Of a DNA stretch of 64,000 nucleotides, positions 30,788 to 43,483 are shown piece by piece; within the stretch, counting starts at the first letter, position 1, and each line of letters starts with the position of its first letter. The translations under genes were made by a program, and so were the position numbers. The DNA is from Apricaphanius iberus (taxonomy: Eukaryota > Chordata > Actinopteri > Cyprinodontiformes > Aphaniidae): contig JAPXFQ010002840.1 of NCBI GenBank assembly GCA_028564705.1, positions 2,402,102-2,466,101 on the forward strand, written 5' to 3'. A model generated the notes under the pieces. It had not been told where the DNA came from. It was given only the letters and a program-made list of their open reading frames with translations, and ran no database searches.

Positions 30788-33700
30788 ATTAATACTGCAA
30801 TGGAATGCAAGAAGTTTAATAGCTAACGGACAGGAACTAAAAAGATGGGTAGAAGATCAAATAGAAAAAACAGAAATAATATGTATTCAGGAGACATAGT
30901 TAAATAAAAAAATTGATTTTAAATTATTATCATACAATATAATTAGAAAAGATAGAGAAAATGGTAAAGAAGGAGGATGTGCAACATTTATTAAGAATAA
31001 TTTAAATTATCGGGTTGTCAAAATAGGGAAGGAAGAATTTATAGGAATAGAAATATATACAGATAGTGTACATTTATATATAGTAAATTATTATAATCCA
31101 TGTAAGAAATTAGAAATAAATAAAATAAAAATGATGCTAGAAAATAATTGTAAAAATGTATTGATATGTGGTGATTTTAATGCACATAATACAGTATGGG
31201 GAGGAATTAAAACAGATTTAAATGGTGAGGTAATTGAAGAAATAATGAATGAAATAAATTAGGTATGTCTGAATGATGGAAAGGGAACAAGAATAGATGT
31301 TAATTCAGGATACATTTCGGTGATAGACATTACGTTGACTTCAAGTGAATTGGCTGGGAAAAGTGAATGGGAGGTTCAGGAAAATTTGATGGGCAGTGAC
31401 CATTATCCAATTTTGATAAAAATTGTAGGATTTAGGGATTCAAAAACTGAATTTAGAGAAGAAAGGTGGATATTTAAAAAGGCAAACTGGGATAAATTTA
31501 AAAGTATATGTGAAAAGAATCAAGATAAAATAAATATGGAAAATAGTGTAGAAATGGTAGAAAAAACATTTAGAAAAATAATTATTGAAGCAGCAGATAA
31601 ATCAATTCCAAAAAGTAAAGGGAATATGAAAAAGAAAAATGTGCCTTGGTGGAATGCTGAATGTGAAAAAGTAAATAAAGAAAGAAATAAGAGTATGAAA
31701 GAATTAAAAAAGAATCATAATTATGAAAATTTAATCAAATATAAAAGATTGCAAGCAGAAGTAAGAAAAACAATTAAAAATGCTAAAAGGAAAAGTTGGA
31801 GAACTTTTTGTGATAAAATCGGAAGGACAACACAAGTAAGTGAAGTTTGGGGAATGATTAAGAAAATGAAAGGAATATACAGAGAGAGGAGTTATTCAGC
31901 TTTAAAAATAAAAGATGAAATAATTGTTAAAAATGAAGAAAAAGCAGAAATTTTAGCTAAGACATTTATTAAAATAAATAGTAATAATAATTTATCAGAA
32001 GACAGAAGGAATAAAAGGGAGGAAACTAGGAAAAAATATGAGGTAGCGAATGAAGAAAGTAGTAAAATGTCAGTATTAGATATTCCTTTTAATATGATTG
32101 AATTAGAACAAGCTTTAGGGAAAAGTAAAAATACGGCACCAGGTAGTGATAAAATTACTTATGGGATGATTAAACATTTAGGGAATAAAATGAGAATGAG
32201 GTTGTTGAATTTATATAATAAATTTTGGATAGAGGGAATAATACCAAAAAATTGGAAAGAGGCAATAATTATACCTATATTAAAACCAGGAAAAGAATCA
32301 TCTAATCCGGAAAATTATAGACCAATTGCTCTTACATTGCATATAGGAAAAATTATGGAAAGGATGATTACAGAGAGAATAAATTATCTTGAAAGTAAAA
32401 AATTGATTACAAAATATCAAAGTGGTTTTAGAAAAGGTAGAAGTACCATGGATTCAATTGTTTATTTAGAAAATGAAATTAGAAATGCGCAGAAAAATAA
32501 AGAAAGTTTAGTTGTAGTATTTTTTGATATTGAAAAGGCTTATGATATGGTTTGGAAGGAAGGTTTACTAATAAAATTAAAGAGATTGGGAATAAAAGGT
32601 AGAGTTCATAATTGGGTTTAAAAAAATTTATTTAGTAGATATAATCAAGTAAAGATAGGAGATAAAGTATCAAAAAGTTATTTAGTAGAAAATGGAACAC
32701 CTCAAGGCAGTATAATTAGTCCAATATTGTTTACTATTATGATAAATGATGTATATGAAAATATAGGGTATGATTTTGGAAGGGCTTTATTTGCGGATGA
32801 TGGAGCGTTGTGGAAAAGGGGAAGAAATATAAAACATGTGCAAAAGAAATTACAAGAAGAAATATCCAAAATAGAAAAATGGTCGTATGATTGGGGCTTT
32901 AAATTCTCAGTTGATAAAACAAAAAGCTTGGAAATGAATCTTAAATTATATGGAGAGAATATAGAACAGGTAAAGAGTTTTAAATATTTGGGGACAATAT
33001 TTTGACAGTAAGGTAACTTGGAAGGAAAATATAATTAAAATTGAGGAAAGATGTAAAAAAGTAATAAATATAATGAGGTGTCTAAAGGGTAATGATTGGG
33101 GGGCTAGTGCAAAAGCATTAAAGCAAATATATATAACAATGATAAGATCAGTAATAGATTATGGAAGTATTGTATATAGCTCTGCATGTAAAACATTATT
33201 AATGAGGATTGAAAGAATACAAAATCAGGCATTGAGGATATGTTGTGGAGCAATAAAAACATCTCCTATAGCATCTTTACAGGTTGAAATGAGAGAAATG
33301 CCAATAGGACTAAGATTTAAATTCAATGTATTAAGTTATTGGGCTAGTATTAAAGGATGTTCAAAGGATGATCATATGATCAAAAACGATATGTATTTTT
33401 ATAGGGAAAATGGAAAATCTGATAGTATGATAGAAAAAGCAAACAAATTAGCAGAAATTTATAAAATAAATGATATTAGATTTATAAATAAATATTTATA
33501 TTCAGTGACTCCTAAATGGATTTTTCCTAGGTGTTATGTTGAATTTTATATTAAAAATATGATAGATATAAATAAGGGAAAAGGAAATTGGCATAATATT
33601 ATAAATAATAGATTTAATAGTATACATAAAAACCATATACCAATATATACAGATGGATCAGAAGAGTCTGAAAGTGGGAGAACAGGTTTTTCGTTTTATA

Positions 33701-34433
33701 TTCCTACGGTAGGAAAAGGAAATAAAATAAGAACACCAGATTGAATATCAGTTTTTACAGTAGAAATGCTGGCAATTTATTTTAGTTTAGATTGGATTGA
33801 GCAAAATGGAGTTAAAAAAAGTATATGTACAGATTCATTATCAGTTTTGTTAACAATTAATTCAAGAACAAATGAAAACAGAGTTGATATTTTTCTAGAA
33901 ATATTTGAAAGTCTATTTAGATTAAATATATTAGGAATTGAAATACGATTCATGTGGGTTCCAGCGCACGGAGGGATAAAAGGAAATGAAATAGCAGATT
34001 ATTACACAAAACAAGCAATAAAGTTAGAAACAGGAATAGAGATTCCTTTTAGTAGTAGAGAAGGGAAATCAATAATTAAGGAAAAAATTATGAATGAATG
34101 GCAGGAAAAGTGGATAAAAGGAAAAAAAGGAAGAAATTAATTTAATATACAGAAAGAAGTAGGTAAGATGAAGATAAAGGAGTTTAATAATAGAGAGCAA
34201 ATGTTATGGGAAAACATCAAACAGGTTTGTGTGAGTGTGGGAAAGAAAGGGAAACTGTAGAGCAGGTTCTGTGTTTTTGTAGCAAGTATAACGTAATTAG
34301 AGAAAAATTAAAAGATAAGTTAAAAATTAAAGGATATGGAGATTGGAATTTAAAAACGGTATTGAATGGAAATAAAATTTATAAATTAGTGTTAGAGTTT
34401 CTTAGTAAAAGTAAGTTAGTTAATAGAATTTAG
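30788..34433 (+). pseudogene. LINE ORF2: endonuclease, RT, RNase H
   Basis: Endonuclease motifs begin LQWNARSL and CIQET followed by a TAG where Trp is usual, then LICGDFNAHN and a second TAG near 31261; SDHYPI closes the domain. RT from about 32100: APGSDKITYGMI, YRPIALT, YQSGFRKGRSTMDS, FFDIEKAYDMV, a stop at 32619-32621, NGTPQGSIISPILF and FADDGALW. A frameshift lies near 33003. RNase H starts at 33640 (IYTDGSEES), with a stop at 33742-33744, TVEMLAIYFSL, TDSLSVLL and WVPAHGGIKGNEIADYYTKQ. After another stop and shift comes the Cys-rich end (CECGKERETVEQVLCFC). Confidence 0.85.
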
Positions 34434-34563
34434 AAATGTATTTATTTATTTATATTTTTATTTATTTTATTTTTATTTGTTTTTTACTCACTTTGACTCA
34501 CACTCCTGCACAGTAAGTGGCGGTCATGCACCTTAAGTTGGATGCCACCCGCCATTTAAACAA

Positions 34564-34612
34564 GAAGAAGAAGAAGAAGAAGAAGAAGAAGAAGAAGAAG
34601 AAGAAGAAGATG
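34564..34612. repeat. (GAA)n LINE tail
   Basis: About 15 gaa/aag units immediately follow the LINE 3' UTR, consistent with its simple-repeat tail. Confidence 0.9.
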
Positions 34613-35235
34613 ATGATCTTCAGAGTGTTGTTAACCGTATGGTAACCTCATGTGCTCCCCAGTGTCTTCTAGTTTCCCTCCTTGACAAACCTGCTCGTCT
34701 TTTCTTTGCTCCTTCCAAGGTTTCTCCTCGTCCCAATCTCCTCAAGATCAGACTCCAGCTACTCAGTAAGCCCTGGTTCTCCTTCCACGTCTTCCAGCCC
34801 TTAAATGTCAGGTTCCACCGTGTTCCTCGATCCACCTTAGTGCTCTGCTTGCCCAGCCTCCATGCTCAGTCCTTGCTCCTGGATTGAACCTCACCCCCAG
34901 AAAACAAGTGGGAAGCTTTTGCAGGTTCTTTGGACCCCTAACTGACTGGTGTCTAACAGCCACCTACCAAGTAAACCTCAGTAAACCGAGTTCATTCAAG
35001 TCATAAATATTCAGTCCTATGTCTGATCTCATTCCTGGCTTCACCTGCCTCAGTTTCATCTCATTTCCATTTCCTTGTATAGTGTTTCCAGCTCCCACAA
35101 CTTTCATCATCTTCACCTTATCATTGCTTCAATAAATTGTTCTTATCGTAACAACTGGTCTCCTTACAGGTGTTCTGCAGGTGAGTCAGAAAGTTTAACT
35201 ATAGCATGACAGCACTGATTGGTTGTAATCCAAAG
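34613..35235. other. Unassigned pyrimidine-rich stretch
   Basis: Moderately GC-rich sequence with aataaa near 35130 (cttcaataaattg). It has the look of an LTR or a transcript 3' end, but no boundary repeat or partner was found. Open frames on both strands around 34620-34887 overlap each other and have no recognised homology. Confidence 0.35.
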
Positions 35236-35441
35236 GGATAGGTAATCAAATACTTATGTCATGCAATAAATGTAAATTAAGTATTTAAAAATCATCCACC
35301 GTGATTTTCCACATATTTGTTTTAGATTCTTTCCCTCATAGTTGAAGTGTACCTTTGATACAAATTATAGACCTCTACATGCTTTGTAAGTGGGAAAACG
35401 TCAAAAATAAGCAGTGTATCAAATACTTGTTCTCCCCACTG
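35236..35441 (+). mobile_element. Right end of a second Tc1-like family
   Basis: The sequence ggtaatcaaatacttatgtc, atgcaataaa, then the terminal inverted repeat ending cttgttctccccactg followed by ta is the right end of a fish Tc1-like element. The terminus differs from that at 53334, so it is a different family. Transposase and left end are absent. Confidence 0.75.
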
Positions 35442-36172
35442 TACACTCTCATTAAGTTTATTTAAGTTGAGGTGCTGTTTTTTTATATTAAATTTTTTTA
35501 AATATTTACTGTTGCGCTAAAGTCCAAATGTGAATAATTGTTATTTATTAATTGATTGTTCATGCTACCTACCAGAAGTCTTCTGTTTGTTAACAGAATT
35601 GTTAAACGTTAAAACAGGGTGAAAAAAAGGAACATTGTTTCTTCTTATATCTGTTTCTTCACTCTTCTTCATTCTGTTTTTTATCAATTAGAAGTACCAG
35701 ACAGGGACGCAGTTACTCAAAATAAAATGACTCGGATTCAAGGACGATAAAACCTGATCTGGACATACCTATATACAGCCGTAACAAAGTATCCTCTTTA
35801 CTGCCTCAAATGGTCCAGATTAATAGCCTACAGCAACCTCTGGTGGTTATCTTGGATCAATACATTACATGGTTGCAACTTAATTTACACGGTTGTATAA
35901 ATCTACCTTGGTTGGGATCCGCTTCCCTGAGTCGCTAATTGAAGTGGGTCAGAGCCCAAGCATGTTAGTCAAAGATCATTTTCATTTGATTACTGTACTG
36001 TCTACCTTGGTTTTTTTCTTAGCACTGTCCCATAAAACCAGGCTTTTGAAGCGCACCATTATTTCTTCTTTTAACAGATTTTCAAACCTGTGATTTGGAT
36101 CTCCTTCAGATGACTTTACACCTTTGGCTGCTTCTGTGACTAATGCCGTTCTTTCCCAGCCCTTCCAGTTTA
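35442..36172. other. Unassigned AT-rich stretch
   Basis: Nothing recognised; short open frames without homology. Confidence 0.4.
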
Positions 36173-36710
36173 CCATACCATATCAAATGTATTTCTATAG
36201 CACATTTAAAAAACAGCATGAGAGCTGATCAAAGTGCTGTACATAAATCACAAATATGTAAACATTAATAATGCATAAAACACATTTAGAAAAACATGTA
36301 GTGTAATTGAATATGCAATTAAATAGAAGCCGGGATAAAATACGATAAAAAAGGTCATACAGAATTAAAAGCCAAAGCGTAGAAATTAGTTTTTAAACGA
36401 GGTGAGGGATGGGGCAAGCTAGATCGATAGAGGTAGGTGGTTGCAGAGTGATGGTCAGCGGATTGAGAGGTCAAGCAAAAAAATATGGACTGAGCATCTT
36501 GGAAAGATATGAGGGTGATAGAGCAATAAGGGATTTAAAAACAAATAACATCTTAATTTGGATCCAAATGTGGACAGGGAGCCAGTACAGCTTTGACAAA
36601 ACCGAGGTGATGTGGTGTCTGTCAGGAAATGAGCAGCAGCATTTTGCACAAGCTGCAGGAGTGAGATGGATGAGGATTTATTTCTATAAAGAATAGAATT
36701 TGAATCATCT
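36173..36710 (-). pseudogene. LINE ORF C-terminus and 3' end, antisense relic
   Basis: Read on the minus strand, the frame from about 36660 contains LVQNAAAHFLTDTT and a degraded 'LYWLPV'-like and 'FKILLL'-like region, the C-terminal signature of L2/Rex1-like LINE ORFs. Downstream (towards 36173) the 3' end includes the complement of aaagtgctgtacataaa and ctatagcac. All reading frames are broken. Confidence 0.6.
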
Positions 36711-37289
36711 AAATAAGGATCACTGTTTTAAGGTCCTGCCTCTTTAGGAGGCGCTTAAGTATTGCAAGTCACCTCAGATGAAAGAAGCACGACTAAATAG
36801 TTTGATTCATATGGGTGTCCATTGTCAGGAGGGAATCCATTTTGACACAATTTTTAGATGAACCATCGTGTCTTCCTTGGTACAGGGAAACATTTAGGAT
36901 ATTACTTCATGACTTTCTACACCGTTATCACTAATCTGTAAGATGCCTTCCTTTTGTCATCTCGATGCAGCTTGTTCACAGATGTCTAATAAACCTTTCA
37001 GGCCTTTAAAAGACAATTGGATTAATACTGAGATGTATTGCACACAAGGGGATAGCATTCTTACGCAGGATGTTTTTTTGAGGAGTATTAGAACAGGACT
37101 GACATTTTATGCATGTGATATTTGGAAGGTAGCGCTTCTCAGGAATACTCCCATTACTTATGGGGATTGTGTCGGCATCTAAAATGTTTCCAATTTTTTA
37201 AGTCACTTCATTTAACTATAGTTCATGTCACAGTCATTTTTATTATTTTTATCTCTGATTTTGGATTATGTTGATATTAAATCTAAACC
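36711..37289. other. Unassigned stretch
   Basis: Nothing recognised except that the 36900-37200 part resembles ordinary AT-rich non-coding sequence; the open frame at 36943-37182 has no clear homology, although its composition would allow a decayed LINE. Confidence 0.3.
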
Positions 37290-37640
37290 AAAAATCCAAA
37301 AAAAAGAGAGGTGGGGAGGCATCGCCTCTTGCCGGATAACTATCTCCGGAAGTCATCGTTGGGTAAACAGTGGATTACTACCTGGACAGGTCGCCGATCA
37401 CAGGACAACACAGAGACACATAGGACAAGCAACCGTGCACCCAAACACTCATACTTAAGGTCAATTAAAATAGACCTATTAACCTAACGGTCATGTTTTT
37501 GGACTGTGCGAGGAAACCTCACTACCCCAAAGGATCTCATGCAAGCTCAGGGAGAACATGCAAACTGCACAAGAACCAAGTGTTACCCGGACTGGAGTCT
37601 TTCTTCATGGAGTTTGCATGTTTTTCCTGTGCATAAATGT
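37290..37640 (-). repeat. Dispersed tRNA-like fish repeat, minus orientation
   Basis: The run cctggacaggtcgccgatca, acaacacagagacacata, taacctaacggtcatgtttt, tggactgtgcgaggaaacc and gggagaacatgcaaactgca is the reverse orientation of the repeat relic at 62-290, here with more of its 3' half. Strongly diverged. Confidence 0.7.
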
Positions 37641-39030
37641 TTGTATGTCTCTAAGTTGTGATGACAACAGGTGCCTTTTCCAGGATATAGTAGATGGGCA
37701 CCAGGTCAAAATGCAATGCCTCAATGTTTCTGGATCTACAATGATTTAAAGATGCTTCTAATCAAACTACTTCACTTGTTCTTCGTTTTTTCTTTTTACT
37801 TTGTTTCATTAATATAGTTTCTTGTTTTACTGTTGACTGTTGTTTGGCTTTGTTTAATATAACAAAAAAGTAAAAGAGTATGTTTTGTGCCACATGGGCA
37901 CTTTTACCATTGCAATTTTATCTATTGGAGCAAAAGTTTGGACACCCCTGAGCTCCATACTACTGAAAGTATCTAATAAGAAATGTTACTTAAAACATTC
38001 TCTGCCTAACAGACAAAACTTTTTATATTGACCCATTGTTTAGTTTACAGGCAGCCGTTGCATCTATGACTGACCATACACAAAAAAGATCCCAGTTCTC
38101 AGGACTGCCATTGCTCCAAACAGGCAAAAGTTCAATGGATTCATCTGATTGTTTTTGTTATGTTTTTTGTTTTTGAGTACGCTTGTGGTGATTCACTCCC
38201 CATCCTCTCCTTCAAACTGTGTGCCCTAATGTCATGGGTATCAGGGTTGATTTCATATTTAACCACAGATGTTTCAAGACCAATAAACAGCTGATGAGTT
38301 GCGCCGATACGTCCATAGCAGTGCAAATAAGGACTATTAATTACCACCAATAAGGAAAGCAGATTAAACACAGTTCTAACAATGGTAAACTTCAACAAAT
38401 ATATTTAACTGTACTTTAAACTATATAATAAAGGCGTAGACTAGACAGTCACCTTCTGCCCTTTTAAATGCAACAATAAACCGAAACAAAAAGGGAAAAA
38501 CTCTGGCTCCCACACCGAGGAAAAAAAAAGTCATGCTGAGCGCTAAACGGTACCTGTGCTGCGTTTAAGTAGTGTTGGATATCTATGCTGAGTTTCATAG
38601 TGAAAACACCAATAATAATACAGCAAACTTACACATTTAGAACAACGTGGGATTTCTAACACTGGTATTTACTTAAAAATATAGTGTGAATGCGCTCATT
38701 CAAAAATTTAGGGAAGATTGACAGAGTGTACTGCAGCTGGAGTCAGTGCCTCAAGAACCACCACCATATATGCAACACATGGGTTTCAGCTGTCGCATTC
38801 CTTGGGTGTTTCTCAATCCCCAGGAACCTCGCCTTGATCCCACCCGGTTGCCTAGGAGATACGTCATCAGAGACCGCCAAGGCGTGTTCCAATGTTCATG
38901 TTCTATCGAGGAATCTGTCCTCTGTTTGTTACCCGTTTAGCTAACTAACCAAGGGTACATCAGACGTGCCTTCATTCCATATCGGTCAAAAATTTCCCGG
39001 AATACAGCGCGGTAGGAGCCGGCATCAGCT
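37641..39030. other. Mostly unassigned stretch
   Basis: The segment gagcaaaagtttggacaccc at about 37928 resembles a Tc1-like terminus, but no partner end was found. A gtttctcaatccccagg block at about 38810 resembles a MITE end, again without partner. No coding region. Confidence 0.35.
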
Positions 39031-39644
39031 ACAGCAAATTGTGTAGTGTATATTCCACACTTTTAGAGTGAAGTTTACACCGAACTCGGTGATCATTTGG
39101 GTCCACATTTCCAGTGTTAAAACAACACTGGACACCAGAGTAAAAAAGATAACACCAGAATAAATGAACTCTATCCAAAGTCAAATGATAATTTTATAAG
39201 AGTTAATTTATACTCTCAAAGTGTCAAAAATCTTACACTATCATGGTGTTATCTTTTTAAATTATGTCATTTTAACACTTCCAATACTGACAGACTACAC
39301 CAAAATAATGTATATTAACTCTGACAATGTCTAATAATGACCTTATGGAGTCCAATGAACCCCTGAAAACTTAGTATATTCATTACCAAAATACAGTAAA
39401 TCCTACAGAATTCTAGAGTTGACCTTTGACATTTTACTCCCTCTTCATATGTACTCTAAGATACCATTAGTAACATCACTCTCATTTAAAAAAATAATTA
39501 CACATCAATGAGCAACCAACCATAGAAATTTCAATCATTTATTTCAAACCAGCAACACAAGTGTTGAAACATTACAAGATACAGACAAAAGTCCCAAGTA
39601 TACAGATTGGCTTAAGAAACAAAGGAAAGACATTGATGTATATT

Positions 39645-39649
<5 letters not shown>

Positions 39650-39679
<30 letters not shown>
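39650..39679. repeat. (AT)n microsatellite
   Basis: Fifteen uninterrupted at units are visible. Confidence 0.95.
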
Positions 39680-39684
<5 letters not shown>

Positions 39685-40348
39685 GCTTTAAGCCAGTGTG
39701 AAACATTTTAGAACAGTGCTGCACAATGAATATGAAAAGTAAACAAGGAACCCTAAATGAAAAAGAGCAAAAGTAAAATCACTTTTATCAAACATGTACT
39801 TATTAGCAGTATTTTGCAACAAGAACCACATACAAATCATTACTCTCAAAACCATAAGTTGTCTGAAGGTCAAATGGTTGGAAAAAACGCAACTTATCAA
39901 CCCTCAACAGTGAAGTCTCAAACTCATTTCCCTTTTCCTCACGGTAGGAGTGAAAATGTTCAGCAAATCCCAGTGTCTCTAATTTTTGGCTGCAAGAAAA
40001 TGTTTCCCAGGAAAAACAATAATTTCACTTATTTGACTAAAAACTGTTATTCCACCTTCAATCTTTGAACACACAAGGAGACCATAACAAGATTGTGTGT
40101 CCCATAACACACAACCCAAGACACAACGTCAACCTGAGTTCATGTCAGCCTTCAGGTTATCTGCTACCACATCCCCATGTTTTAACTCACATACTTTTAC
40201 TTTTTTTACAGGTACAGAATCCATGCCTTTCAAAGGTAATGACTCCCAGTGATATGCTATTGCCACCTGATGTTTTTTAGCTAAAGTCTTTGTGATGTTT
40301 TTGAAATTTTTTACAGTGTTTTAAAAAAATCTGTGCTTTGCCTCAAAT

Positions 40349-42242
40349 CTAGTTGACCAAACGTGAAGAATTGAGCCAGTTTTTCGTATGATTCTGGTGG
40401 TGTTTGGATATCAGGTTCTGTTGTGGATGCAGCTGATGATCAATAATGAGATGCTTCAGACAAATGGTCATGCCTTCTGTAACGACAGGTGAAAACACAA
40501 TATTGATCATTTGAAGAAGGAGCAGCAACAGTCTCCAGTATGCATCGCCTTCTGGTAGTACATGTCTGAATGGCATTAAGACCTATTGAATTGTTTTTTT
40601 GGGGTCCAGGTTTATTTTTTTGGGACGATTTTTTTCGTTCAAAAAAATCCTTAGTTGTAAGAGTACATTCTTTCAGATGCCTAATTTTTGGAAATGATTT
40701 AGTTGTCTGAGAGGTACCCAAAAAGTAACTTTAACTCCAACTGCCCTACACCCTCAAATATGTCATGCATAATGTCAACAGCGTAGTTGTCAGAGACATT
40801 AAAATACTGCAGATCATTGAGCAAGCACATTCGCTTTACCCCAAATGATGAAGCCACTGCAGGGTCCTGAATATCATAGCAATGCTGAACATGGAGTTAT
40901 TTGTTGCGCAGTGTTAAGTCTGGGTCATCCTCAGTGAAAATGTTTCGACACATATCTTTGTTAGCCAGACAGAAAAGGCAAAAATAGTTAGCACTGAAAG
41001 ATTCAACATAACCTAGCAGTGTATGCAAACCTAAATTGTCCCCAGTCACTTGTGCCACTTTACCACAAACTGGACTTTTGGAAAACGGGACACTGATTCC
41101 TGGGGACTCAAGGATTTTGAGATTGTGTACCAAAGGCTCTAAGATTGCATTGATGCCATATTTTTTAATATCTTGACTGCGAAATAGCGCAACAAGGTGG
41201 ATATTCATGAGAGTAGAATTTATTTTTGGACTCAAGTTTCTAAGAACAAAGTAGATACTTCTAATTTTATGAATTCCATTCTTTGACCCAAGTGGATTTG
41301 CAGTTTCAAACTCATCAAAAAAAAAATCTGAATTTGGATAGCATTTTTGTTGTTGCAGAAGAGAGGATGAGACTGAAAACAATCTGATGATCTGAAGGCT
41401 GGACAAAATAGCTAAGTATCTCTTTGTTTGAAAAAAGTAATTTCAATGTCTCTAATATGGGAACCTAAACAAACGTATCTGTTACTGGAACCGGTCATAC
41501 GTAAAAGAAGTTCTATTTGTTCTTGCATCATACCGGCAATCTCAACAGGTTCGATCAACCCCCATTTTTCAAAAAAAAAAAAAAAATGCTTCCATTTTGT
41601 CTCTGTGTTAATGCTACTGAACGGATTTCCAAGATTTTTGAAATAATCTTCCAATTGGACATTCAAATTCTCATTGTCAGAACATATATATTGAACATCA
41701 TCTTTAATGTTTGTTTGAATTTCATCTACAAGTTCCTCCACATTTTGAACAACAGATTTTATTACATTGGTTGCCACACCATGGCCTCGAAGTTTTCCAA
41801 TCAGATATGCACACATCTCTTGAGTAGTTTGTCTATTTTTTTCACTGCTAGTTAAACTATTTGGTTGTTCTTAAGAGAAAAAAGATGGCTCAGACAAACA
41901 AGATGCTTCAAATGACTGATTTACTGATGATTTAGTGTGTGTATCCTTAGCATTATCAGCAATACGTGCTTTATGCTTTTTATTAAGGTGTTTTCGAAAG
42001 AATGAAAATATGCAAAATCTCTGACAACATCCATCTCGGTCACATAACAGTTTAAATTTCAAACCAGGGTAAACCAGGTCCTCTGTATTCTCCTCCGCAG
42101 ACTGGATGAGTGAGTCCAGGAATGGTGTCCTAGTGAGGTTGTTGGCTTCTTTAATTACCTTCTGCTTCAAAGAGGTTCCCCATTGTTCCATTAGTTTTGA
42201 TGAGATCTCCTCTCCAAACATCATTTGGAAATCTTGCAGCAC
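40349..42242 (-). pseudogene. TNP2-like (CACTA/EnSpm-type) transposase, broken
   Basis: Minus strand, from an acceptor site at 42243. The first part (VLQDFQMMFGEEISSKLMEQ) joins the preceding exon; then a C2H2-type finger (CDRDGC...FRKHLNKKH, about 42030-41960). After a stop near 41873 the frame continues with KLRGHGVATNVIKSVVQNVE and NPFSSINTETKWKHF. A frameshift near 41410 leads to the conserved core: NPLGSKNGIHKIRSIYFVLR, NIHLVALFRSQDIKKYGINA, VTGDNLGLHTLLGYVESFSA (41030-41090), a Cys pair (FCLFCLANK), a stop near 40895, then DIMHDIFEGVGQLELKLLF near 40760. A further degraded part (LLLLLLQMINIVFSPVVTEG) lies at 40400-40560. The core matches what I know of animal TNP2-like proteins. Confidence 0.7.
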
Positions 42243-42878
42243 CTTAAAACCAAAAAACACACACAAAGAAGAAAAAAAAAATTTCACCCCAGTTACGCAG
42301 AATATGAACTAAAGGCAAATAAGAAAATGGCATGAAATGCTACACTGAAAATATATAATATAATATTCACTCCATTCATATTCATATGGCCTTCATCAGT
42401 TAGTAAAGTGTAAATTAACTGCAAAACTTTACTAGGAATGGGGTTTGTGTGTGTGTACAAATACACTGTAAGAGAATATATTTGCTTTGCTGGATTTCTC
42501 AATAATGTGTCAAAGCAGCAATGAACAACAAAGACAGATTTTAAAGTTTGCCATTTTTTAAGACTCCTTAAACCTGCATCTTAAGATGTTCTATCGAAAA
42601 CAGACTCACCAGTCCTTTTGTGTCAAGGATGGTCTCGCATTTCTCAGAATAATGAATAAGTGCTTGTCTGTGCTGAAATGTTTGTTTCATTTTTGTGAAG
42701 ATCTGCCTTTCATCTGTGCTGTGCCTTAGAAGGGATATGGCCTCTCTGCACAGATCGCCCTCCAACTGATGCTCTGCAGTCACAGGTCTTGCAAACTGTG
42801 GTCCTCTATTTCTTAATTAATCTCTACTGGTGCTCCTGCTTCTGCAGCCACCACTGAGTTCACGCTGCATGTTTTTAA

Positions 42879-43483
42879 GGGTGCTTTCACATGGTACGGG
42901 AGTCCGTACTCGGGTACGGTATTTGGTCAAAATCCACTTATTTCGTACCATGTGAACACAGACTGTACCGTGCCAGAATACGGCCAGAGAGACCTGCCTT
43001 GGAGGTAGTATCCGAGTCCAGGTACGAGCGGCCACGTATCATGTGAACACAACCCGTACTCTGGCCGTACTCAAGACAATAGACGCGCTCCATGCGGAAA
43101 TGACGACATCGCCGGCCGAAATTACAGAATCACCTCGCGACCATACAAATACCAAAACAAAGCGATTCAAGCATCCCACAGCAACACAGCAGGTTATAAA
43201 ACGGTGGGTTTACTACAACACTCACCCTGTAGATGGCTTCAGGTAGCAGCTGACCAGTAGACCAGTTTGTTTACATTCTAGGCTGTCGCTCGTTTTATGA
43301 CGTCGGTACTTCTCACTCCCTTGTTTGTTGGAGAACTAAGACTTATTTGTATACTGCCACCTGCTGTTTATTTGTAGTAAAAGACTGGATCCCAATACGG
43401 TCAGAGATCCGTGACATGTGAACAGAAAAAATTAGCATTTTCTCTGGCCGTTTTCTGGTACGGCCACACATGTGAAAACGGCC
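42879..43483. mobile_element. TTAA-type MITE inserted in an exon
   Basis: Ends gggtgctttcacatggtacg and (reverse complement) ggccgttttcacatgtgtgg are inverted. The flanks are ttaa (42875-42878) and ttag (43484-43487), fitting a TTAA target as used by piggyBac and Kolobok elements. The insertion splits the host exon between AWKL and KNMQREL. Interior motifs gtacgg/ccgtac are repeated and CpG-rich; no transposase. Confidence 0.75.

Larger units (their letters stand above)
29570..34612 (+). mobile_element. Decayed I-group (Nimb-like) LINE with RNase H
   Basis: Order: ORF1 with zinc knuckles (to 30722), ORF2 with endonuclease, RT, RNase H and a Cys-rich end (about 30788-34433), then a 3' end with agtaagtggcggtcatgcacc and gttggatgccacccgccatt and a (GAA)n tail at 34564-34609. 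This 3' end is widespread in fish. RNase H plus knuckle-bearing ORF1 is typical of the I group. The coding strand is extremely A-rich. Several stops and frameshifts make it inactive. Confidence 0.87.

Noticed and set aside
36943..37182. 79-codon open frame considered as a host exon
   Set aside because: No acceptor/donor pair of quality and no recognised homology.
37928..38150. Tc1-like terminus candidate (agtttggacacccc)
   Set aside because: Only one end is visible, no transposase sequence follows and the match is short.
41517..41855. Plus-strand open frame opposite the transposase
   Set aside because: Antisense shadow of the transposase-coding strand, with no motif of its own.
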